DNA from: Dyadobacter sp. 676
Lineage (GTDB): Bacteria; Bacteroidota; Bacteroidia; Cytophagales; Spirosomataceae
Direction: 5' to 3'
Assembly: GCF_040448675.1 (NCBI RefSeq)
Contig: NZ_CP159289.1
Span: 4,323,001-4,387,000 of the forward strand
Length of the DNA: 64,000 bases
In this document: positions 1-8,036 of the stretch, piece after piece
How the letters are laid out: each line of letters starts with the position of its first letter
Position numbering within the stretch: position 1 is the first letter of the stretch
Notes under the pieces: model-generated
Told to the model about the DNA's origin: nothing
Databases searched by the model: none
What the model saw: only the letters and a program-made list of their open reading frames with translations
Program-made: the position numbers and the translations under genes

Positions 1-653
1 CGGGGATGGCGGCTGCTATTGGTATCGGCACCTTGCTGATTGGTGCTACCGGGGTTTTTGCGGAAATGCAGGACTCGATCAATTTTATCTGGTCCATCAA
101 ATCGAAACCCAAAAAAGGCTGGTTGCAATACCTGAAAAACCGGCTGATTTCTTTCTCGCTAATCCTTACCCTGGGTTTTCTGCTGGTGGTTTCGCTGGGT
201 GCAAGCGCATTGGTGGATCTGCTGAGTTCCCGATTGGAGGCCCTGTTTTCGGAAGCATCGGTAGTGGTGTTTTATGTCGTGAACCTCGCATTGGTGCTGT
301 CGATCATCACGGCATTGTTTACGGTGATATTCAAAGTGCTGCCGGATGGCGATTTACGCTGGAAAGAATGCCTTGTGGGCGCAGGATTTACGGCTGTTTT
401 GTTCCTGATCGGGAAATTTATCATCAGTTTTTACCTCGGGCAGTCGGATCTCGGGGCAGCTTATGGCACCTCGGCTTCAATTGTGATCCTGCTTACCTGG
501 ATTTACTATTCGTCTATCATACTCTATTTCGGGGCGGAATTTACCAAGGTTTATGCGCGGCTCGATGGCGTCGCTATCGCTCCGAATAAACATGCGGTGC
601 TTATCGTGCGGCAGGAACTGGACCGGAAAACCGGCGCGCAGGTAGCGGAATAA
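1..653 (+). CDS. YihY/BrkB (UPF0761) family inner-membrane protein, C-terminal part
   Basis: The reading frame is open from the left edge, so the start lies outside the window and only about 217 C-terminal residues are seen. Several long hydrophobic stretches alternate with short charged loops. The motif GAAYGTSASIVILLTWIYYS followed by LYFGAEFTKVYA is typical of the YihY/BrkB family, once annotated as ribonuclease BN. The biochemical role of this inner-membrane family is not settled. The tail after FTKVYA is short and polar, as in other members. It converges on sppA, and a weak hairpin (AAGGCC at 655-660 with GGCCTT at 677-682) may end transcription in both directions. Family assignment is firm; function is unknown. 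Confidence 0.85.
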   Translation, partial: GMAAAIGIGTLLIGATGVFAEMQDSINFIWSIKSKPKKGWLQYLKNRLISFSLILTLGFLLVVSLGASALVDLLSSRLEALFSEASVVVFYVVNLALVLSIITALFTVIFKVLPDGDLRWKECLVGAGFTAVLFLIGKFIISFYLGQSDLGAAYGTSASIVILLTWIYYSSIILYFGAEFTKVYARLDGVAIAPNKHAVLIVRQELDRKTGAQVAE

Positions 654-705
654 AAAAGGCCCGCATACACAATACAGGCCTTCAATAGCGTCATTGGGCA
701 GGAGG

Positions 706-2473
706 CTAACGGATCACGAGTTCGAACGGCATCCTTGTTTGCATTCCCCCCCATATTCATTAGTTTCTTATACATTTTCACGTACGGAGCGAGCTCGCCG
801 AGGGCTTTGTTGGTGGCTTTTTCTTCATTATCGCCCAGGAACTTGTCGATCATTTCGTCAAGTGGCCGCTTCTTTTCGGGATAGTACCGCACACGATATT
901 CGCCATCTTTCAGCTTTGCGGCTTTGGCGGCAATCCTGATTGCATCGTCTACGCCGCCGAGAACATCCACGAGCCCATTTTGCTTGGCTTCCACCCCCGA
1001 CCATACGCGCCCCTGCGCGAGAGTTTTCAACTTTTCCACCGGCATCTTACGACCTTCGGCCGCTTTGCGGGTAAATGTTTCGTATCCTTCGTTTACACTT
1101 TTCTGGATCATCGCCTTTTCGAAATCGGTCATTTCGCGGGTTGCCGTGGGCCAGTCGGCATGCGGACTGGTACCAACACCGTCGAAAGTGATACCCAGTT
1201 TGTTGTTCATGAAATCGGTCACATTGAAAATCAGCCCGAAAATACCAATGGAACCTGTAATGGTGTTGGGTTGAGCTACTATCGTATCGCAGCCCATTGC
1301 CATATAGTAACCGCCGGAGGCTGCCACGTCGGACATCGATGCGATCACCGGTTTCTTTTTGGCAGTTAGTTGGATTTCGCGCCACATCACGTCGGACGCC
1401 AGCGCGCTTCCGCCGGGAGAATTGATGCGGATCACGACCGCCTTGACCTTGTCGTTTTCACGGATTTCTTTCAGTTCCCTCACAAACTTGTCGGAACCGA
1501 TGTTCTCGTCGCCCCCATCGCCGCCGGTAATCTCACCCTCTGCTACCAGCACACCTACTCGTTTGTTGAAATCGCCTTTTTCGACAGGGCCCGCGCTTTG
1601 CAGGTACCTGTTCACGCCCACGTAGGAGATGGTATTTTGTTCGTCGACTTTCAGTTCTTTTTTCAATGCCGTTTCGAGTTCATCCTGGTAGCCGAGATTG
1701 GTCACAAACTTGTATTTCAAAGCGGATTTCGGATTTTCGACAGCCAGGGAATCGGCCAGGTTTTTCAGCTCGCCGACAGGAATATTGCGGGATACCGAAA
1801 TGTTTTTCAGGAAGTTGTTATTGATGGCGCTGATCAGTTCGATGGATTGTTTTTTGCTGGCCTCGCTCATATCCTGGCGGGAAAACATTTCGATTGCACT
1901 TTTAAACTCGCCGACCCGGAACACCAGCGGCTTTATTTCCAGTTTGTCGAACGTGCCTTTGAAGAAACTGTATTCGGCCGAAAGCCCGTTCCATTCAATG
2001 CTTCCCGCAGGATTGAGGTAAATTTTATCTGCAACGGAAGCAATGTAATAGCCTTTTTCGGAATAGCTTTCACCATAGGTAACAATGAATTTTCGGGATT
2101 TTTTAAATTCCAGCAATTGGTTCCTGATTTCTTCCAGAGTGGCCCAGCCCGCCTCGGGACCTTCTGTTTTTAGGTAAATACCCTTTATATTATCGTCTTG
2201 CTGGGCACTTTTCAATGCGTCGAGGATATCTTTCAAGCCAACCACACTTTCTTCTCCGCTGAACGGTATTCCGAATTCCGACAAGGGATTGTCTACACCT
2301 ACTTCCCGGATCGGCTGGTTGAGATCGAGCCGGAGCACCGATTTGGCATCCAGCGTCACCTTTTCGTCCGAAGAGATAAGGGAGCCGATCGCTGTGAACA
2401 GGAAGAGGGACAGGAACACGAAGAGAATGAGGCCTACGAACGTCGCCAGGACATATTTGAGGAACTGTAACAT
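706..2473 (-). CDS. sppA: Signal peptide peptidase SppA, 67K type, with a single-base frameshift near the C-terminus
   Basis: SppA cleaves leftover signal peptides in the inner membrane with a Ser-Lys dyad. After one N-terminal membrane segment (residues 5-30) come two tandem peptidase domains. The likely catalytic Lys is K191 in GEFKSAIEMF and the nucleophile is S386 in SDVAASGGYYMA, matching the 67K-type arrangement. The frame as read continues past the expected end and runs antisense into the YihY gene, to about 551. Removing one base from the seven-C run at 746-752 gives the ending MGGMQTRMPFELVIR and a stop at 706-708, which resembles Bacteroidota SppA termini. The restored protein has 588 residues. 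I treat the extra base as an error or a recent slip. Confidence 0.92.
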
Positions 2474-2647
2474 AATCTATTGCTAACGGATTTAATCACT
2501 ATAAGGTAACCAGGGAACAAAATTACGTATTAATTGTCGCGGTTGCAGGATGAAATAGTGTCAAAAGGTCGTTTGTGCCTAATAAGTGGTTGAATAGCCG
2601 TTCCAATTTTTCGGTCCGGACGAGCAGTTTTAGAAAAGCAGATTATT

Positions 2648-2655
2648 TACTTTTG
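2648..2655 (+). promoter_or_regulatory. Candidate Bacteroidota -7 element upstream of the SixA-like gene
   Basis: TACTTTTG matches the TAnnTTTG -7 consensus of Bacteroidota housekeeping promoters and lies 16 bases before the ATG at 2672. No convincing TTG -33 element is seen at the usual distance, so this is a weak call. Confidence 0.35.
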
Positions 2656-2671
2656 GAGAAAAAATCAGCAG

Positions 2672-3178
2672 ATGAAAAAGACCCTCATTTTAGTCCGGCA
2701 TGCGACTGCCGAAGACCAGAGTTTCAGGATCAAGGATTTCGAGAGAAATCTCAATAGCAAAGGTTTGTCGGAAGCGCTGGCGATGGGCAAATGGCTGGTT
2801 CAGGAGCAGATAAAGCCGGATCTATTCGTATCGAGCCCCGCATCGCGGGCGTTCAAAACGGCGGAAATCATTGCAGAGCAATATAAACTGTCCGTAGACG
2901 CGATCCGGACGCGGGCGGACCTTTATGACGGAGGCCCGAAGGCATATTTGCAGGCCGTTACGACAGTCCCGGAGGAATATTCGACGGTAATTCTTTTCGG
3001 TCATAATCCCGATATCACTTATTTTGCCGAATATCTTTCGGGAGCCAGCATTGGGTCGATGAAAAAGGGAAGCGCGGCGTTTATCGGGTTTAAAAATCGG
3101 AAATGGGAAGAAATATCAGCAAAAGCCGGTGATCTGATACTGTACAAGACGCCTAAGCAGGTGAGAGAAGAAGAGTGA
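2672..3178 (+). CDS. SixA-like histidine phosphatase family protein
   Basis: This 168-residue protein begins MKKTLILVRHATAE, where R9-H10 form the RHG-like phosphohistidine centre of the histidine phosphatase superfamily. SSPASRAFKTAEII carries the second arginine, and FGHNPDI the second histidine. Length and layout fit the SixA branch, which removes phosphate from histidine phosphotransfer domains in enterobacteria. In Bacteroidota the substrate is unknown. No signal peptide is seen, so it should be cytoplasmic. One base separates its stop from the next small membrane gene, so the two are probably co-transcribed. The family is secure; the exact substrate is not. Confidence 0.88.
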   Translation: MKKTLILVRHATAEDQSFRIKDFERNLNSKGLSEALAMGKWLVQEQIKPDLFVSSPASRAFKTAEIIAEQYKLSVDAIRTRADLYDGGPKAYLQAVTTVPEEYSTVILFGHNPDITYFAEYLSGASIGSMKKGSAAFIGFKNRKWEEISAKAGDLILYKTPKQVREEE

Positions 3179-3179
3179 A

Positions 3180-3386
3180 ATGGAGCAGCCAAACCGTAAC
3201 CGGAAGGTATTTATCGTTGTTTTTATAGCATTTGTGGCGCTTTTTGCGTACATCTCTTACGACATGTCGAGCCGCACTACGGCCCCGTGGAACAAGCCGA
3301 AGCAATTAAAACGCGCATTGCCGGGGGCAACGCCGGATGCCGATTCGCTAAAACTGGATTCGTTGCTGAAAGAAGTGGAGAAATAG
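3180..3386 (+). CDS. Small single-pass membrane protein of unknown function
   Basis: A 68-residue ORF starts one base after the stop of the SixA-like gene. A short basic N-terminus (residues 1-9) is followed by one hydrophobic helix (about 10-27), then a polar tail rich in K, P and D that ends in a short amphipathic stretch (SLKLDSLLKEVEK). The layout suggests an N-in single-span protein with a periplasmic tail. I do not recognise a family. Coupling to the phosphatase gene supports it being real. It converges with xerD across a 4-base gap. Confidence 0.65.
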   Translation: MEQPNRNRKVFIVVFIAFVALFAYISYDMSSRTTAPWNKPKQLKRALPGATPDADSLKLDSLLKEVEK

Positions 3387-3390
3387 CCGC

Positions 3391-4287
3391 CTAGCTCCTG
3401 GGGTGGAATTCGGTAATGACCTGCCGGAGGTAGTCTCTGTCGAGGTGGGTATAAATCTCCGTGGTGGTGATCGATTCATGCCCGAGCATTTCCTGAACAG
3501 CGCGCAGGCTGGCGCCGCCTTCGATCAAATGCGTTGCAAACGAATGCCGGAACGTATGCGGGCTGACGTTTTTCTGAATGCCTGCCTTTTCGGCCGTGTC
3601 TTTAATCATCAGGAAAATCATGACGCGCGACAGTTGCCCGCCACGGCGGTTGAGAAACACGATGTCTTCGCTTCCTTTTTGCGGGGTGATTTCGCTACGG
3701 ACGTGGTCGAGATAGATTTGGGTATATTTTATCGCCTCTTTCCCGATCGGTACGAGCCGCATTTTATCGCCTTTCCCGATAACCCGCAAAAAGCCGATAT
3801 CAAAATGACAGTTGGTGAGCTGTAAATCGGTCAGTTCCGACACACGTAAGCCGGAACTGTACAGGACCTCCATAATAGCCCTGTTCCGTGTGCCTTCGGG
3901 GGTAGAATGGTCGATGGCGCCGAGCATTGTTTCGATTTCTTCGTAAGACAGCACGTCGGGCAGCTTGCGAGGCAGCCGGGGGGATTCCAGCAGTTCCGTC
4001 GGGTCTTCGGTAATTACGTTTTCGAGTAAAAGGTATCTGAAAAAAGCCTTGATACCCGATAGCATCCGTGCCTGCGAATGCGCCGCCAGGCCCAGCTCGG
4101 CAATGTATTTCAAAAACGCCGAAAGTTGATCCTCGCGGACATTTGCCGGCGAGACTTCCATTTTGCTTAACTCAAAAAATTCTTCCAGCTTTTCAACATC
4201 CTGCACATACGCTTCTACCGAATTGCCGGAAAGCGAGCGTTCGAGGCGGAGATAATTTTTGAAATGTTTGATGTAGCTTTGCCACAT
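3391..4287 (-). CDS. xerD: Tyrosine site-specific recombinase XerD
   Basis: The 298-residue length is standard for XerC/D. The N-terminal SAM-like core-binding domain covers about residues 3-88 and the catalytic domain about 108-292. The tyrosine-recombinase residues are all visible: R148 (SSGLRVSELT), K172 (GKGDKMRLVP), H244 and R247 (SPHTFRHSFATHLI), H270 (LGHESITTTEIYTH) and nucleophile Y279. The protein resolves chromosome dimers at dif together with a partner. The closest subgroup looks like XerD, and no integrase-type arm-binding domain or nearby att site is seen, so this is a housekeeping recombinase. It is divergent from aroQ with a very short spacer. Confidence 0.93.
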   Translation of the reverse strand: MWQSYIKHFKNYLRLERSLSGNSVEAYVQDVEKLEEFFELSKMEVSPANVREDQLSAFLKYIAELGLAAHSQARMLSGIKAFFRYLLLENVITEDPTELLESPRLPRKLPDVLSYEEIETMLGAIDHSTPEGTRNRAIMEVLYSSGLRVSELTDLQLTNCHFDIGFLRVIGKGDKMRLVPIGKEAIKYTQIYLDHVRSEITPQKGSEDIVFLNRRGGQLSRVMIFLMIKDTAEKAGIQKNVSPHTFRHSFATHLIEGGASLRAVQEMLGHESITTTEIYTHLDRDYLRQVITEFHPRS

Positions 4288-4322
4288 ATTCTAAGGAAGA
4301 ATTGATTAATGCTACAAAGCAA

Positions 4323-4742
4323 ATGAAAAAGATACTGATCCTGAATGGCCCAAACCTGAATCTTTTGGGCAAAAGAGAGCCCGGCGTGTACGGAAATCAG
4401 TCGTTCGAAGACTATTTCGAAACATTAAAGGGAATTTTCCCTGATGTGGAGCTGCATTATTATCAATCGAACCACGAGGGTGCGATGATCGATAAAATCC
4501 ACGAAGTCGGTTTCTCATTTGACGGGATCATCATCAATGCGGGTGGCTACACCCACACTTCCGTCGCCCTGGCCGATGCCCTGTCGTCGGTAACGACACC
4601 GGCGGTGGAAGTACACATTTCGAATATCCACGCACGGGAGCCATTCCGCCACCACAGCTACCTCACATCACGCTGCAAGGGAATGATCTGCGGGCTGGGA
4701 CTGAAAGGTTACGAGCTGGCGGTACGGTACCTGAATGAGTGA
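4323..4742 (+). CDS. aroQ: Type II 3-dehydroquinate dehydratase
   Basis: AroQ performs the third step of the shikimate pathway, dehydrating 3-dehydroquinate to 3-dehydroshikimate, as a dodecameric cytosolic enzyme. The 139-residue protein shows the family blocks in order: LNGPNLNLLGKREPGVYG with the catalytic Tyr, SNHEGAMIDKIHE, INAGGYTHTSVALADAL, and VHISNIHAREPFRHHSYLT with the catalytic His. I chose the ATG at 4323 because the protein then begins MKKILILNGPNL, as in its relatives. An in-frame TTG at 4302 would add seven residues without similarity. The stop codon lies inside a tandem GAATGAGT repeat that belongs to the inverted repeat described next. Confidence 0.95.
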   Translation: MKKILILNGPNLNLLGKREPGVYGNQSFEDYFETLKGIFPDVELHYYQSNHEGAMIDKIHEVGFSFDGIIINAGGYTHTSVALADALSSVTTPAVEVHISNIHAREPFRHHSYLTSRCKGMICGLGLKGYELAVRYLNE

Positions 4743-4913
4743 ATGAGTGATGAAAAGTCAAGTGTAGTCAAGAATAGTCATGCGTTGTTTATACTATTTA
4801 TTATTATTTGCTTTTCAATTAATTTTAATAATACCTGACAATTTCTGACCACACCTGACAATAGTGACTACACTTGACCATTCACTCATTCACTCACTCA
4901 AAATTCACTCATT
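4732..4913. repeat. Inverted repeat spanning the aroQ / M14 peptidase convergent junction
   Basis: GTCAAGTGTAGTCA (4757-4770) is matched exactly on the other strand by TGACTACACTTGAC (4865-4878). Outside both, AATGAGTGA-type units repeat: GAATGAGT twice at 4733-4748, and ATTCACTC-type units at 4880-4913. Between the arms lie degenerate CTGACAAT/CTGACCAC units and an AT-rich centre at 4790-4840. Both flanking genes end inside the outer repeats. It may act as a bidirectional terminator or be a small dispersed repeat; I cannot tell from one copy. Confidence 0.75.
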
Positions 4914-7397
4914 CCCCCCCTAAACACCGCATTTCCGAATAGCAATTTGCCTTTTTGCAGCATGGCGCGGAATATGGGGTCGTCCATGAGGTAAATTACC
5001 TGGCCGCGTCCTATTGGCTGCGCGCCAAGGATGAGGGTGTTTTTGAGTTTGCCGGTCATTTTCTTGCCCACAAAGCCGGCCCGGTAGTTGTCTTCTTTCA
5101 AATAGCCCACGTTCCATCCGTCTTTGAGATAGTCGCGTTCGTAGGCGTCGCGTACGATGGTGAAATATTCTTCGCCGCATCCGAATGCCAGGGGATGGGT
5201 AGTATCCGTCGAGAGCTGGAACATGCTGCCGGGCGATGAGTCGCTGGCATCCTCGCGTTGTTGTTCGCCGTACTTTTTAAATACGTCTTCGTCCCTTTTT
5301 TTCTCGGAAAACTTTTTTAGTCAATCCGAAACCCGGTTTATTCACGAATGCGTCGGTCGCGTGTTCCATTGCGATGAGCTTGCCGCCGTTTCTGACCCAG
5401 CTTTGAATCGTTTCCAGCAGCTTTTCGGAGATAATGTCGCTGTAACGGCCGTCAGGAAGGATCAGTACATCGACTTCGTTCCAGGGAAGGCTTAGCAGCT
5501 TCGACGCGTTGACGATCGTTACCGGGTATTTGATTTGTTGTTCGAAATAATGCCAGACAGCACCAAATGCCGTAGGCGAAACGCCGTCGCCTGCAACCGC
5601 CACTACTTTCGGCGCTTTGAGTGCAACCACGTTGTCGTTACCGAAATCGGAACCTGTGCTTACAAAGCCGGTTTTTACAGGTGTAAGCCTCACAAAATGC
5701 TTATTGGCGATCGTTGTCACCAGCTTATCGAAAGCAATGCCTTCATTGCCTTTGTGCGTGACGATCAAAGTCCCAGCCGGATAAATGGTTTTATCCATTT
5801 CGAATGGCATATTGGTAGTCTTGACGAGCACGCCGTTCCGCAGCAACTCTGCCAGGAACATCACATCTTCGGCGTCGGACCAGTCGGCCAGGTAAGCGTA
5901 CGGGGACGCTGCCGGTATTTTATTGTCAACCGCCGGAGCCTGCAATGCGGTGGGAGCGATTTTCTCTTTTAAACCATAGGCTTTCAACCCGAAAATATAC
6001 GCAAGCCCCCAACTCGTAACATCGTAAGTGACCGAATCTTCCAGAGCCGGCTTCGGGTCGAAAAGAATACGGAGCAGGTTGGATTTCGGCTGGTAAGCGC
6101 TGATCAGCAGGTCGTTCTGCTCAATTTTGCATGTTTGCTCCGTAGCCGATGTGAGCTCGGTGCCTTTCGCCAATAACGACTTGCCTGCCAGGCCGTACAT
6201 AAATCCCTGCCGGTCGAGCCAGTTGCTGAATGCCCTGATATTGCTTCCGGCTTTCACGAGATAGGTTTTGAAATTACCGGCGGGCGCATTGGCAGCATCC
6301 TGATGGAACTTGATAAACTCATCCACCACCTTATCTTTTTGCGACATCACTGCTTCGAGCGTAGCGAGCGTCGTTGCGTAGTGGTGCGCGATGCGGCTGC
6401 CAAGCGTAAGCGTATCGTGTTCGGTCTCACGTTCGAGTGCCAGGCCTGCCCGTCCGCCCCCGCCTTGCTCGTATGTAACCCCGATGGCGCCGTTGGCGGT
6501 AGGCCAGGTATCGCCGTAGCTGGGATAAAAGAGGTCGTAGTCGTTGCGCGTGAAGTAGGCCCATTTGTTTTCATCAAAATATTTACGGCAATAATCTCCT
6601 ATGAGCTCATTGAACTGCCTTTGCCACGCTGTGACGTCCTTATTATAAGGCTTAGCTGCCGGAGGGAAATAGTAGCTTCGGGATGGCCCCATTTCATGGA
6701 AGTCGGCATGGAAATGCGGCATCCACCGGTTGTACAACGCGATGCGCTCCTGCGTCTCTTTTTGCGTTTGCCAGGCCCAGTCACGGTTGAGGTCAAAAAG
6801 GTAATGGTTGAACCGCCCACCGGGCCACGGCTCGTCGTGCTCGAGACCGAATGGTGTTACATCGGGCGTCGCGTTCTGCACCCGGTTGTACCATTGGGTG
6901 TAGCGCTCATAACCGTCGGGGTTAACGCATGGATCGATCAGAATGACCATGTTTTTGAGGAATTCATGAGCCAGGGCATTCTCTTTATTGAGCAGTTCGT
7001 AGATCACTTTCATACTGGTATTGGCCGAAACCGGCTCGTTTCCATGCACATTATAGCTCAGCCACACGATCGGCGGCACGCTTGCATCAGCCCTGCCCGG
7101 CAGCAGCCCGATGCTTTTCAAGTGGTTGGTCCTGATACTTTCCAGTTTCGACATGTTTTCAGGAGAAGAAACGAACGCCAGCATTAGCGGTCGTCCTTCG
7201 TGGGTGGTGCCATACTGCACGAGTTTCATCCGGTCGGAGTTCTGCGCTTGCACCGATTTGAAATAATCGACGATCAGATGGTGAAAGGCGAACCTCGACC
7301 CAAGCGGATAGCCCAGGAACTGGTCAGGGGCCGGGGTTTGTGCAAATACGGATTGAATGGAGAGCAGAATGAGGACGCAGCGGATTAGTTTGGTCAT
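4898..7397 (-). CDS. Secreted M14 family zinc carboxypeptidase with a single-base frameshift
   Basis: The restored protein has 832 residues. A signal peptide (MTKLIRCVLILLSIQSVFAQ) is followed by an M14 catalytic domain with zinc ligands H118 and E121 (NVHGNEP), substrate-binding DPCVNPDGYERY and a later HADFHEMG motif. A C-terminal region resembling a glutamine-amidotransferase fold includes PDGRYSDIISEKLLETIQSW. The frame breaks near residue 700. Removing one base from the T run at 5313-5318 or the one at 5296-5302 joins it to a downstream frame that begins just before MFQLSTDTTHPLAFGCGEEYF. The start at 7397 puts the signal peptide first. The last residues are uncertain because of a seven-C run at 4914-4920. 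It is likely a periplasmic or secreted peptidase. Confidence 0.88.
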
Positions 7398-7546
7398 GGG
7401 AAGCGAGACGGTGTAAGTCGGTAAACCCAAATTTAAAAAGTTACCCGAACTTACGGATACGGGCAAAGGGATAAAAAAACTTTGAATTTGAAGTTTCTGA
7501 AAATGAGTTAACTAAAAATTAATTGATTTTTATTTGTTGTGGCTGC

Positions 7547-7577
7547 TTGCATTTTCAATTTCAACCCTGCATCTTTG
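7547..7577 (+). promoter_or_regulatory. Probable promoter of tRNA-Glu
   Basis: TTG at 7547-7549 and CATCTTTG at 7570-7577 are 20 bases apart. This fits the Bacteroidota -33/-7 pattern TTG-N(about 20)-TAnnTTTG with one mismatch in the -7 element. The element ends about 75 bases before the tRNA, which leaves room for a short leader that would be removed during processing. Confidence 0.5.
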
Positions 7578-7651
7578 CACCACGTTTTCGGAACAGGGAA
7601 ACGAAAAGTGAAGGAAAGTGCAAAAAAAACGCGCGAAGTAGGAGACCAGTC

Positions 7652-7723
7652 GGCCCATTCGTCTAGCGGTTAGGACACGACCCTTTCACGGTTGAAACAG
7701 GGGTTCGATTCCCCTATGGGTCA
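7652..7723 (+). tRNA. tRNA-Glu (anticodon UUC)
   Basis: The 72-nt sequence folds as a cloverleaf. The acceptor 5' arm GGCCCAT pairs with ATGGGTC, with one G-T pair, and A7723 is the discriminator. The anticodon loop CTTTCAC carries TTC. The T arm is GGGG-TTCGATT-CCCC. No CCA is encoded, because the next bases are CAAAA. A terminator follows at 7757. It is the only tRNA in the window. Confidence 0.97.
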
Positions 7724-7756
7724 CAAAACCGTGCGAAGCAAGCACTTTCAATCATT

Positions 7757-7788
7757 GCAAAAACCGCTCAGAGATGAGCGGTTTTTTT
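7757..7788 (+). terminator. Rho-independent terminator after tRNA-Glu
   Basis: AAAACCGCTC (7760-7769) pairs perfectly with GAGCGGTTTT (7776-7785) around a six-base loop, followed by a T tail to 7788. It lies 36 bases after the tRNA. Confidence 0.9.
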
Positions 7789-7815
7789 ATGCCTCCTCCG
7801 AAATTTTCTACATTC

Positions 7816-7836
7816 TTGTCACAAATTTTGTGTCAA
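7816..7836. promoter_or_regulatory. 21-bp near-palindrome in the spacer upstream of the type IX-secreted protein gene
   Basis: TTGTCACAAATTTTGTGTCAA reads almost the same on both strands, with one mismatched pair in the arms. The size and symmetry suit a dimeric regulator site. The rest of the 313-base spacer (7724-8036) holds the tRNA terminator, AT-rich DNA, and TATATTTG at 7951-7958, a possible -7 element 79 bases before the next ATG. No ORF of interest is seen there. Confidence 0.35.
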
Positions 7837-8036
7837 AAAAAAGGCCCTCTGGATTGCGTTATAAAGTTTTTTTGTAGACTTAAGGTGCATTAGCGATTTT
7901 TCGGTGCAGTATTATTCTACAAGTATAAAAATTTTTCTAAGGCTTTGTAGTATATTTGAAACGGACGGTTGAGCTGATCCTAAACAGTTTACGGATAGCC
8001 GCGTCGTTCGCATCGCCCACTTATTTTTTACGCTCT

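Noticed and set aside
551..705. Extended C-terminus of SppA antisense to the YihY gene
   Set aside because: It appears only because of one extra C at 746-752; the alternative ending MPFELVIR at 706 is family-like.
7692..7877. 61-codon open frame starting inside tRNA-Glu
   Set aside because: It overlaps the tRNA and its terminator hairpin, so it cannot be a normal gene.
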